64,000 nucleotides of DNA from Blasia pusilla (Eukaryota; Marchantiophyta; Marchantiopsida; Blasiales), in NCBI GenBank assembly GCA_050084515.1, contig CM114271.1, positions 2,790,001-2,854,000 on the forward strand. The letters are read 5' to 3'. A program made the translations under genes and the position numbers. Shown in pieces: positions 23,760 to 33,933 of this stretch. The notes below the pieces were generated by a model that saw nothing but the letters and a program-made list of their open reading frames with translations, did no database searches and was not told the DNA's origin. Each line of letters begins with the position of its first letter. Position 1 is the stretch's first letter.

Positions 23760-24560
23760 GGGCTGTTCTCCCTTCTCGTGATCCACAACCACACACACGA
23801 CTTCGGAGGGTTGTGCGATGTCGAATTCTGGTATTCTCACACTACAGTTGGTCCAAAGTCATCTCGGTGGAAGAGGCCTCTTGACTAAAGCGTCACTCAT
23901 GTTTGACGCAATGGATGCTGTTTATATTGCTTGTAACTCGACGTTGCCAGGTGGTAGGAAATGCAACAAGCGTTGGAACCAGATATTCTGTTCCAAGTGC
24001 GGGACACATAATCTTGATTATGCCTTCTCCTACAAGATGCGGGTATATGCTGAAGACTAGGGTTGCAGAATTCAATGCACAATGTTCCAATATCTAGGGA
24101 ATTCTTGAAAATGGAAGCAATCGTCTTCCACAGGTTGACGTTGGAGGAGGAATGCAAGGTGTTGGCACCATTGCAAGGCACTCACAGGCCCATTTCCATA
24201 TCTAAAAAAGTGACGGCTGAAGGTGAGTACCCCATTTCTTCATATATTATCGGAGGCATAATGGAGGGCCAATCTGCTAGCCCTCTAACGCCATTTCCTA
24301 CCGGAGAGTATGAGCAATCTACTTTTAGTGGGGCTCTCGCCTTGTCAGATATAAGCAGGACCATGGGAAGTACAGTAGTCACAACGAGAAAATGGGTAGA
24401 TGTGGGGGTGAAGGCTATCCCAAAATCATTATTGGAAGAGGACGATAGAGGTGCAAATGTGTTCCATTTTTGTATTTGTAAAGTGACCGTGATGCAGTAC
24501 TTATGCATCATGTCATTGGTGTTGGTGAACTTGATATTGCTGAAATGCCTACTCCGGTGA
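23760..24560 (+). pseudogene. RPA1-like (replication factor A large subunit, C-terminal zinc-ribbon OB fold) fragment, broken
   Basis: The plus-strand translation near 23885-24060 reads KASLMF...YIACNST...GRKCNK, then FCSKCGT. This gives four cysteines in a C-x9-C...C-x2-C pattern with CNK after the second Cys, followed by FSYKMRV and TMFQ. It matches the zinc-ribbon OB domain (DBD-C) of the single-strand DNA-binding subunit RPA1. A TAG interrupts the frame at 24058-24060, and a shift is needed near 24105 to continue into LKMEAIVFHRL...LAPLQGTHRPI. The copy is therefore broken. Plant Helitrons often carry RPA1-like genes, so this may be Helitron cargo, but no Rep/helicase is visible nearby. 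A decayed RPA1 paralogue is the alternative. Confidence 0.6.
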
Positions 24561-24999
24561 CAGACATAGTAGGGTATACAAAGCCAGGAAAAAGAAATTG
24601 GGTTTTGAAAGTTACTAGAAGCTTATGGATGGGCATACGGATATTGCTCAGGTTTTGGTCGGTGATATGTGCAATGGGAAGGAATGATTGGCGGATTATC
24701 CCTAAATCTTGTACAATCACACCCACTGTTGGACAATGTTGAAGAAATTCAAACTATGCCTTGCATATGGATTGTATATTTTGGATATGTTGGTTGGATT
24801 AGGCAGGATTGAAGTGTGTTCTTAAGTGAATGCTTGTTGCGGCAAGAAAATAAGCAAAAATATGATGAATTGATCTAGTACATGGATTGCTCTGGAGTTT
24901 TGGATTTCATGACTGAAGCAATGTAGGATCCTAGTTTTCTGTGTATGGGGAATGCCTCATGTACGAAGGCCAAGCAGGTTTGCAGACTCTGGGATTGGA

Positions 25000-26290
25000 G
25001 TCTAGCTAGGGCACATACCATAAGAAATTGTTACACCAGGCAGGTTTGTAGAGTGGATGGAAAAAATCTGGAAAGAGCACATAGCCTAAAAAAATGGAAA
25101 AACCAAGCAAGTTTGTACATTGTGGGGAAAAATAAACTGTGAAGGCACAATGCATATGTTGTTAAACCCTCGAAGGCTAAATATTCATCGTCACCTAAAC
25201 CCCTGAACTGTAGACATGTTGTACCGCCGATCTGTAGAAATTCATCATCATTGTGGAAAGTAGGAAATGGAAAAGTCTTGAAGGACTCCTTTGCACTATC
25301 TACATGATCTAAAGATTCAATCCAGGTCTGCCCTAAAGGGAATGTGTCATGTACCTCATAAATCTACAACTTTAGGTTTGGGGTTGTTGGAAATGGAACA
25401 GTCTAGAAGGAACCCTCTAGAATGTCTCCATGATGTGAGGATTAATTCCCTAATGTGATTCTGTACCCCATAACTTTGAAAATTGTGTAGTCCCCGATCT
25501 ATATGAATTCATCATCATTTACATCTTCCATTTGGGATTGTTGAAAATTCTTGCCCACGTGTTGTGAATCCGGGAAGGGCACTTGGCCAAAAAAAGAGGA
25601 AAAACCAAGCAGGTTTGTAGAATGTGGGGGAAAAATGTGTGTAGGAAACAATGCATATGTTGTTAAACCCCCGAAGGCTAAATATTCATCATCACCTAAA
25701 CCCGTGAACTGTAGACATGTTGTACCCCCCCATGTGTAGAAATTCATCACCATTGTGGAAAGTGGGAAATGAAAAATTCTTGAAGGACTCCTCTGGACTG
25801 TATACATGATCTGAAGATTCAATCCAGACCTGCCCTAAAGGGAATGTGTCGTGTACCCCATAACTCTAGAACTATAGGTTTGGGGTTGTGGGAAGTGGAA
25901 CAGTCCAGATGGAATCCTCTGGATTGTCTCCATGATGTGAGGATAAAATGCCTAATGTGATTCTGTACCCCATAATGTGATTATGTATCCCAGAACTTTG
26001 AAAATTGTATAGCCCCCGATCTCTACCAATTCATCATCATTTGCGGGAAGCGATTTGGGATTGTTGTAAATTCCTGCCCAAGTACTATGAATCCATTGAC
26101 AGGCTACTGAGAATGTTGGAGTGGATAAAGCTTTAGGGTTGTGGGAAATAGAACAGTCTTGAAGGATTACTCTGGACTGTCTCCAAGATGCGAGGATTGA
26201 ATCCACATTTGCCCTAAGGGGAATGTATCATGTACCCCAGAACTCAGAAGTTGTCTAGCCCCCGATCTCTAGAAATTGATCATGTTGTTC
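25000..26290. repeat. ~501-bp tandem repeat, two full copies plus partial copies
   Basis: The landmark AATGCATATGTTGTTAAACC occurs at 25149 and again at 25650, a 501-bp period. Flanking sequence such as CTGAACTGTAGACATGTTGTAC and GGGAATGTGTC also repeats. A third, truncated and more diverged copy (from about 25995, GCCCCCGATCTCTA...) runs to about 26290. The array directly abuts the 3' end of the gypsy element. No protein is encoded. Confidence 0.8.
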
Positions 26291-26634
26291 TGGGATGCAA
26301 TTTCAAATATCAGAGTGTTATAGAAGATATCGTGCGTGTACACATCGCTACACAATATACATCGCTATCACCAAACACACACAATCCCATGCTAACTCAT
26401 GGCATCCATACATAGAGGCAAGAAGTACCAAAATATCTCCAATTGCCCCCTAGCTGGTGGTTAGGTCCCTCTAACTCTAGATAGCCATCTATCCCTACCT
26501 ATCACGACATACATCTCTAGGACGCTAAGAGCAGAAAGACCGGGTGCTCATGTGGCCCCATCGTTAGTCGTCTTCCTATCATCCATGTGACAAAAAAACT
26601 CGGAATCGAAACCTACCCAGTATCTCCTCTATGT

Positions 26635-26769
26635 ACATTGGGGACACATCCATCATCCTCGAGGAACCCTAGTGAGAGGCGGCGTCAGACATGCCATATG
26701 CCACCCTCTCGAACATCCATCATAGACTAGCATCATGGCCGCACCACGGGCAAAACCACACAACATACA
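26635..26769 (-). pseudogene. PHD-type zinc finger at the integrase C-terminus
   Basis: The pattern reads C-x2-C-x11-Y-x2-C-x4-H-x2-C-x14-C-x2-C, i.e. C4HC3 with the third Cys replaced by Tyr (codon 26722-26724). Typical PHD phrases are visible: YDGCSRGWHMACLTPPL, VPRG and W-x-CPQC. A TGA at 26653-26655 interrupts the frame just before the WMCPQC segment. PHD fingers often read the methylation state of histone H3 tails, so in the intact element this finger could have guided integration. The domain call is from the sequence; the targeting role is inference. Confidence 0.75.
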
Positions 26770-26782
26770 ACGCAAGCCTGCA

Positions 26783-27868
26783 GGAACTACTGCTAAGCTC
26801 GGATCTATTATACCATCAATGTTAGGAAGGTGACATGGCGCACAATTACGCACATGGTCCTTCCAAACCATACCATCGCGTCCCTCCAATAAGAGAACAC
26901 CAGATGGCAAAACTTCACGCACTCTCAAGATGGTGCGCCCTGCAGTCACATCCAACGTCGTGGATGACGTCTGCCGCAAGTAGACATAGTCTCCCTGATG
27001 AAACCTCCAGATAGTAGGTCGATAACCACCTCCCCGAATAGTCGCATACCTCAACGTATCCTGATGTTGCCCAATCGCCAAGTTCTCAAACGCCATGGGC
27101 ATCACTCTCCAAAACAACTCAGCCCTCTGAGAACATGCTCGCATCCATACATCCGGGTCATCAAGGTCTAGCATCTCGACCAATGGCCGCAGGTAAATCT
27201 AGCTCTCGGCCATAAAGTAGCAAGTACGATGAAAAAGACGCTAAGGATGCCTGCCTGCTGAATCTGTATCCCATCGCCAACCACGGAAACTAGAGGTCCC
27301 AATCTCCTAGGTGACCTCTCTGCAAGCCATACTTGCGTAAACCCCTCTTCACCGTTTGCACAACTCTCTCCGCTAACTCATCCGCCTCGGGATAATCTCG
27401 CAAAGTCGTGCGGTGGTCGATCATCGCCTGATCACACAAGGCCTGGAACTCACCGCGAAACTTGGTACCCTGGTCTATCAACACCTCAGCCGGTGCGCCA
27501 TAATGACTCAACACTCTGTCAAAAAAGGCATAAGTTACTCCCTCACTCGCTTTGTCAGGCAATGCAACCAACTCGATCCACTTCGAGAAGTGCTCGACCA
27601 TCACCAACACATAACGACTGTGACGCTCCATCAAAGGCAAAGGTCCTGCAAAATCCAAACTCCATCTATACCCTAAGCCCATGATCAGTAATGGATGCAA
27701 CTGTGAAGTCGGAGAATTAAACAATGCTCGGACCCGATCACACACCATGCACTTGGCAACAAACTGATGAACGTCAATCTGCATGCCTCGCCAACAATAC
27801 TGAATCTGGAGCAAGCTGTACATCCGCTTCATCCCAAAGTGACCCAACTCCTCGTGGGCATGCTGCAC
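26783..27868 (-). pseudogene. Integrase (gypsy element)
   Basis: An HHCC zinc domain opens the segment (HEELGHFG and CMVCDR). The DDE core follows, with Asp in SLDFAGPL, Asp in LIDQGTKF and Glu in LAERVVQT. Frames break near 27290, after which a C-terminal SH3-like domain continues (GDYVYLRQ, VREVLPSGVLLLEG). Integrases insert the cDNA copy into host DNA. The same open segment runs on without interruption into the PHD finger, so in the ancestor the finger was fused to the integrase C-terminus. Confidence 0.88.
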
Positions 27869-28203
27869 TAGTCATGCTCTCTCCAAAGGATGCGGCACTA
27901 CGCGTACTCTGCCATCCAACCAAACCCTCAAAACATGTATCCTCTCCCAACGGAACCGTCTGGCCCGTTGTAGGATCCGATCCCACTCTCAAGCACCCAC
28001 GGTGCTCGAAACGCTGCCAATACAAAGGTACTCCAAGACTACTCCATCATCATGAATATCTCGGCCACTTGTCGTCTCCTCACTGGCCTCGGGATCCAAG
28101 GACTCTCCACTAGACCTCGCCATCAAAAGTCTCCACACTCTGGCTCTCCATAGCCAACATGCCTAAATAGGCTGACGAGTGCCATCCAGGCACTAACTCC
28201 TCA

Positions 28204-29590
28204 TCACTCTCTCCATACCATCGAGCTCCAGTCGCATCTCGCTGACTCAACCCATCTGCATCCTGGACATGGGTTACGACTCAACCCATATGCATCCAGG
28301 TTGAGCATCCCAGGTCTATGTACCACCTGAAAATCATACTCCTGCAACAACAGAGCCCATCTTGCAAGCTTCCCTATAAGCTTGTCGGACTCCATCAACC
28401 ACTTCAATGGTTGATCATCAGTGATGATGGTAAAGGGGTTGCCGAATAAGTAACAGCTGAAATGCGCGACAGCCCACACTACATCCAAGCACTCACCCTC
28501 ATACGAGCTGTACTTCGCCTTTGCAGTGTTCTTCAAGCGGCTAGCGTAAGCCACCACAAACTCTCTACCCTCATCATCATGCTGGGTGAGCACCGCTCCA
28601 AGCCCCAACATGCTCCAATCTGTGTGCAACTGGAAAGGACGCCCCCTGATCGGTCTCCTCAAGATAGGCGTGGACGTCAACCTATCCTTGAGCAATTGAA
28701 ATGCTCGCTCATGCTCATCCCCCCAATGCAACTCGTGATCCACCTTGGTCAGCAAGGTTAGCGGCTTCACAATCGAACTGAATCCCTTGACGTACCGCCG
28801 ATTGAAGTTCGCCAATCCCATGAATGCGCAAACACGGCTCACATGTGTAGGGCGTGGAATGCGTGAGATAGCCTCTACCTTCGTCTGCTGAATACCAAGG
28901 CCCCCTGGGTATATCGTATGACCCAAGTACTCAATCTCGTCGTAGAAGAACTTTCACTTGCTTGGATGTAGCTTCAGCCCATGTAATTGAAATCCTCAAA
29001 ACACCTCCTCTAGATGTCTCTCATGCTCCTCAACCGACTATGATGTCATCAATATAACACCTAGCAAAATCCAGACCACCAAGATCCTATCCATGACCCT
29101 ATGAAACTCAGTTGGGGCGTTCTTTAACCCAAATGGTAAGAACCGCCACTGGTACAAACAATCCTTCCCGTGAGGATCGATGCCCCAAAATGCCGTCTTC
29201 TACCTGTCCTCCAATCTCATAGGCAGTTGATGGTATCCGGCTTGCAAATCCAATGAACTGAAGATCTTTGCGTGACCAATCGCATCAAAGATCTCCTCAG
29301 GGGTGGGCATGGCACACCTATCGAACTTCGTCTGCCGATTGATAGGTCGATAATTCCCACACATCCGCCTATCCATCCAGTTACCATGCACATCCTTCTT
29401 GGCGGGCATGATAGTGGCAGATGCAAACTCCCCATGCGGCATCTCCACTAGACCTGCTCCGACCAAGTCCTAGCTCCTACTCTGAATTAGAGCCCTCTCC
29501 ATATCATTGTACTTATAGGGTCGTCGGAAGATCGGCGTATCACTCGACAACTCAATGCGGATCCCCGGTCCCTTCAGCGTACCCAAATCC
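28204..29590 (-). pseudogene. Reverse transcriptase and RNase H (gypsy element)
   Basis: The reverse transcriptase shows RPINRQTKFDRCAMP, SSLDLQAGYHQ, then after a TAG at about 29200 KTAFWGIDPHG, QWRFLPFGLKNAP and the catalytic YIDD (29045-29056), which is reached only after a shift. RNase H follows in a clean 240-codon frame (28926-28204) with FQLHTDWSMLGLGAVLTQ, SYEGECLDVVWA and TDDQPLKWL. The downstream GKLARWALLLQEYDF and HRPGMLNLDAY are typical of the Ty3/gypsy tether. Several stops (for example near 29040 and 28990) make it inactive. Confidence 0.9.
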
Positions 29591-30107
29591 TCCATGCTAA
29601 ACGCAAAGCAGCTCCTATAACTCCTAAGGAACTGATGTATCTGGCGTCGCTATCCTCCTGTTAACTTAGGGCCCATATCTGGCTCCCAAGTCTCCATCGT
29701 GACTACGGTAGGACTCTTTGGCGTGGTATCGGTGGTTGCTATGGTGCAACCCCGTCTCGAACAACAACACTCGGCTGCTCTCCTATAGCCAACTGAAAAA
29801 TCTGATCTCCTCCACATGCAGTGCACAGAACCACGCTGGATGTTGTGGCTATCATCTCCTGGCGTACCTGCAAAACATCCCAAGAAGTCCAAGGGTGTCT
29901 CTCCTGATCTCCCATGGTGTGTAGATCTCCTCGGGTCTCGCCCCCAGCCACTGCCTCCACCGTCTTGGTAGGCATGGGGCTCACCAACGCAACCACTATT
30001 ATCTATCGCGATCTCATACGACCCTGCTCAGCCACTCCCAAGCTGAGGATCCATGTCAAGCAATTCAGGTCCATCGCCTGACCCAAGACATGGCGTCGTG
30101 ATGCCTC

Positions 30108-31054
30108 TTACATTGACAGTACTGCCGTCACTCCTGTGGGAAATCCCATCGCTCGCTCTCTCTCGTCGGCGTTGGGCCCCACCAACCGTTGAACCAGGTC
30201 ATCCCAAACCAAGCCAGGACTGGCCTCCTTGTATGCATAGGAAGCGGGAAAACTCACAAACATCGGCAAGACTGCCCGCGGCCTGCCTACCCTATTGACC
30301 ACAGCCAACGGTGGTCGATCATCGTGCCTCACTACGTGTGATCGATGACCTGGATCCATAATGGAATCCACTAACAAATGGGAGGGGCGCTCCACTCTCG
30401 CATACGCCCTCCGTAACACCGCATGGGGCACCAAGTTGGTCCACCAAAGACGCGGGCGATGGGCTCTAGAACTTACACTCTCCGAATCCAAGAACACTGT
30501 TGGGCCAATCTAGGCACGCACCTGATGAACAGTCATCACCACCCGTGATCTAGAGTCTCCTAAGATCGGCACATTCTCCAAAATGTAGGCTGGAGAATGA
30601 GACTGGTGCTCCTGCAAGTGCCGTAAGACCCTCAACATCTCCCAAAACAATCTAGACCAAGTGTCAGCCAACCCGCTACCTCGTCCAACACTCGATTGGC
30701 CCTGATATGGCCAACCGGCAATGACCAAATCAATAATCCCTACCCACTCTAAATCCTGCGCCCCCAACAACGAAATATCCCTTGGTAGGGAACTCTCGTA
30801 CCCATGTACCGCGGACGCACACAATAAGTTGGGAAAACGTAGGCGTAATTATGCCACATGTCGTAGTGAGACGTGTCTGCAACATCATCACTCTCCACAT
30901 ACATGTATTGCTGTACTCCCACTCGTGCCTGCAAAACAGCAACTAACCCGGTGCTAATCCCTCCAAAGAGATCTAACACTCGAACACCCTCCTCCAAGGT
31001 ACACCACACAATGGGTGTGGTATCCAAGGGTGTCATTGTAGCACTCATTGCCAC
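30108..31054 (-). pseudogene. C5 cytosine DNA methyltransferase domain (DNMT3-like) inside a gypsy retrotransposon
   Basis: Motifs appear in the order expected for class I C5 methyltransferases. Motif I is VLDLFGGISTG (SAM binding, 30947-30973 plus flank). Motif IV is DLVIAGWPYQGQSS (about 30690-30735). Motif VI is YILENV (ENV at 30570-30578). Motif VIII is AHRPRLWWTNL (about 30440-30464). The segment ends ERERAMGFP near 30140. The AHR-R--W-N form of motif VIII and RLFWEMLRVL after motif IV resemble DNMT3/DRM-type rather than DNMT1-type enzymes. The catalytic Cys of motif IV (PC) is replaced by Tyr, codon 30705-30707, so this copy cannot transfer methyl groups. Frame changes occur near 30.85 and 30.5 kb. 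It sits between the protease and reverse transcriptase, on the same strand. The intact ancestor presumably methylated cytosine. Confidence 0.82.
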
Positions 31055-31378
31055 CTCGGGTTCCTCAGACCCATCACGCTCCGGTTCAAACGCCTCGCTC
31101 TACGCGGTCTGCACGTGCTCATCTGCCAATCGTCGAAGCTCCTCAGTCAAGCCCCACAGCGGCACCTCTCCTCCACATAATGATGTGGCTACCATAACAC
31201 TCCTCTCCATAGAAATGTCAGGAACGGGAGTATCCTCCGTATGGACATGTCCCTCAATCAAATCACTAGGCCAAGTGATGGCACTGCTAAATGCTGCTAA
31301 GGTCGCCATCTCTCCTGGCCGTTGCTCGATCACTACACCTATGAATCAAACGGGTAATGAGCTAAGGCGCCCATCACC

Positions 31379-32323
31379 TCACTGCCATCTTGGTCTGTAG
31401 GACGCTGACTCCTCCCAGTAATCCAGGGCAAACCTCATCGGGTATAACACTGCTCCACCAACCAAGACGTCGTAGGACTTTGCATCAATCACTATCGCCT
31501 TGGCTCGCACCACGGACTCATCTGTAGGATGTCCCGGGAAAATCCTCACCGCGACCTCATGTCGAGTGATATACTGTGTGGTACTCACTCCACCCAGGGA
31601 TGTCTGTATCCGGAATGGACAACGCTCCACATCGGCTCTCGTCAAGCCCAATCCTCTGAATGACGCTTTCCCCAACATCAAGGGTTGTGCTCTTGAATCC
31701 AACAAGACGCGCTGCAGACTAAAAGCTCTACCTCCAGGACTCACCAACTGGTAGACCTCTCCTCGGTTATCCAGCAACACAACACCAGGAGAAGCCATGG
31801 CACGCTCTATCGTGGGTCTAGCAAGCATCTTCGCCATCCTAGCAGCTGCAGTCTGCCATGAATCTGACGTGGACGGCCCGAGCATGTGCTCCAAAGGCAG
31901 GTCCATCACCTCCTCTGCAATCACCTCTGAACGTGATGGAAGAACTTCAACTCCATGCTCACATAGCGTAGCCGCCAGCCGTAAAGCCTCCGCGGGCGTA
32001 CCCCCCAACGTCATAACATCGGAAGCAGAAAATAAAGGAGCGCGGTACACAATGGTGGCCGCCCCCAACAACGTGCTCAACACATGCCCCTCATGAGCAT
32101 CAACAATAGGAGTCTTCGCACTCGCTTCTCCCATTTCCCTCCGTGCTTGCACACCAACAACATCACCAACTCTCCAGGAACTCTGATCAGGACCCATCGA
32201 TGGGGTCCTCATCGCCTTGGACAACGTGCAAGACTGAGGAAGCCTAGTCTGTTTCCTGGCTTCCTCTCGCTGTGGATCCAACTCTGCAGCTGCTCCACAT
32301 GTCACAATTGCGGCTGCCTCCAT
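31379..32323 (-). pseudogene. Retropepsin-like aspartic protease region (gypsy element)
   Basis: This is a 314-codon open segment. Its second half contains LLDSRAQPLMLG, the position of the catalytic D-T/S-G triad, followed by FRIQTSLGG and YDVLVGGAVLYPM, the flap and hydrophobic-glycine region of retropepsins. The catalytic triad reads Asp-Ser-Arg (Arg codon 31691-31693), one G-to-A change from DSG. That should abolish protease activity. The long N-terminal part (about 200 residues) has no recognised domain and may be a gag-protease linker. Confidence 0.75.
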
Positions 32324-32616
32324 CTAGACAACCCCGCACATCCAACCAGGATCCTCCATATCTCTGGATGCTCCATATGATGTCGATGCCACGGATCCGA
32401 CATCGGGTAATCTCAATGCCATAGCGGCAATATGCTCATGTAGCTGATGTATCTGAGCAGCCATCCTAGCCTCATGCCCGGCCTCTCCCTCGACGCGTCT
32501 AGGTGATGGGACTCTATCTCCTCCACGGGAAGCTCCACCACCCTGTCGGGCAACTCCAGCTCCTCATCCCCCAACGGAACCACATGGTGTACGATCTCTA
32601 GGCCCACTCGGACCGG

Positions 32617-33933
32617 CTACTTGCTCTGGTGCCCTCTCTGGCCCTCGGTCCGGACGTAACTCAGGATGTAAAATGAAACACCTCGCGTGTATGTATGACC
32701 ATACCTATGACAATAGTCACATTGATAACCTCCTTGTGCAGCACCATCTCCTCCTCCATGCTGAGGCACACGTCCATGACCCTGACGAGTCCAATCGCGC
32801 TGATGATGGGCTCCACCACATGACCAACAAGTAATAGTAGGCGGTTGTTGTTGAGTCGCATATGAAGGCGCAGGTCTCTGTGGCACGGCCTCCCGGTATC
32901 CTCCCTGAGCTCTTGGTGCCACAGTCGACCTATCTCGGAGTCCACATTGTTGCACAGGTAGTAGGCAATCGTGACTACTCTCGCCCAGAACCAATGGTGA
33001 CTACGCTCTCCTCCGCCATGTTGTGCTCAATGTTCTTGGCAGTCCTAAAAACATCTCTCAACGTAGGGGAGGTGTTCATAAGAAGCACCCCCTCCCGCAC
33101 CCGTTTTTGCGGGGTCCGGTCCACCATCGCATACCATGACTGGATAGCCTGAGCCTTTGTCACCCCTTGAGTGACGTTGATCAACCGGCGCAAGCGAGTG
33201 TAAGCCTCACGCAAACTCTCACCCCGACGCCTCTGGAAGTCATGGATGCTCCGCATCTTCTCCATCCGTACCCCTTGGTAGCTCACCCTCAACTCAGCAA
33301 AGAAATCAACCATCGGGTTGAACTTGGGACGAACCCGACTAGACGGTGCAACTGCTCCAGGGCGAGTGACCCCTCCTAAAACATCACTAGTGGAAGAGGA
33401 AGTAGCCTCTCTTGACTTCTCTTCCTCATCTAGGAACGGCTCCGTCATTGACACATAGTGTGGGTCATAGTAGAGTCACCATGCCTCAATCTCCTAGGCA
33501 TATCTGTGGGAGAACTCATGGTTATCGTCCATGGGCACCCCCCCTAAATGTTGGAACATACCATTCCATGTTGTAAACGGGTTGAACTCTCTAGAGTTCC
33601 TGGCCCGCTGGGAGTCACACCAACTCCTAAACTCCGCAATGAAGTCATGTAGCTGTATGGTGCCTACAGCACCCAAAAACCTACGCGGTCCTCTACCCCG
33701 GTCGTCCATCTCGTACGCCAAACTCGTAGGATCACTCAATGTGTACGGTGGATCACTAACAAACTCCTCTACATGCTCCCCCTCGTCTGAAGTGACAAAG
33801 AAGGAGATCGAGGTGGTCTCTCACGTGGAGACCCTCGAAACCTCGCACCACTCCGGGTAACCCTTCTAGAGCTACTCTCAGGTTCACTACCTCGCCTCTC
33901 AAAATCTTGAAAGGACGCCGTGATGGCCCTCAT
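32617..33933 (-). pseudogene. gag-like region with zinc knuckles (gypsy element)
   Basis: A Met at 33933 opens MRAITASFQDFERRG, and shifts are needed near 33.8 and 33.47 kb. The central segment (RRGESLREAYTRLRRL, about 33.2 kb) is typical of the retrotransposon gag domain that forms the capsid. A first knuckle (CWSCGGAHH, about 32.8 kb) follows; its last expected Cys reads Trp. A second Cys-rich motif (CDYCHRYGH, about 32.7 kb) lacks a clear fourth ligand. Knuckles bind the element's RNA. Stops and shifts make it non-functional. Confidence 0.8.

Larger units (their letters stand above)
26635..33933 (-). mobile_element. Decayed Ty3/gypsy retrotransposon carrying a C5 methyltransferase and a PHD finger
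   Basis: Read on the minus strand, the domains run gag (33.9-32.6 kb), protease (32.3-31.4), DNMT3-like cytosine methyltransferase (31.05-30.1), reverse transcriptase (29.6-28.9), RNase H (28.9-28.2), integrase (27.9-26.8) and PHD finger (26.77-26.64). Integrase following RNase H is the Ty3/gypsy order. Every ORF is interrupted, so this copy is not functional. I could not find matching LTRs, a primer-binding site or a polypurine tract. The 3' side runs into a tandem repeat array and the 5' side into low-similarity DNA, so the ends given are those of the recognisable coding part. Confidence 0.9.
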
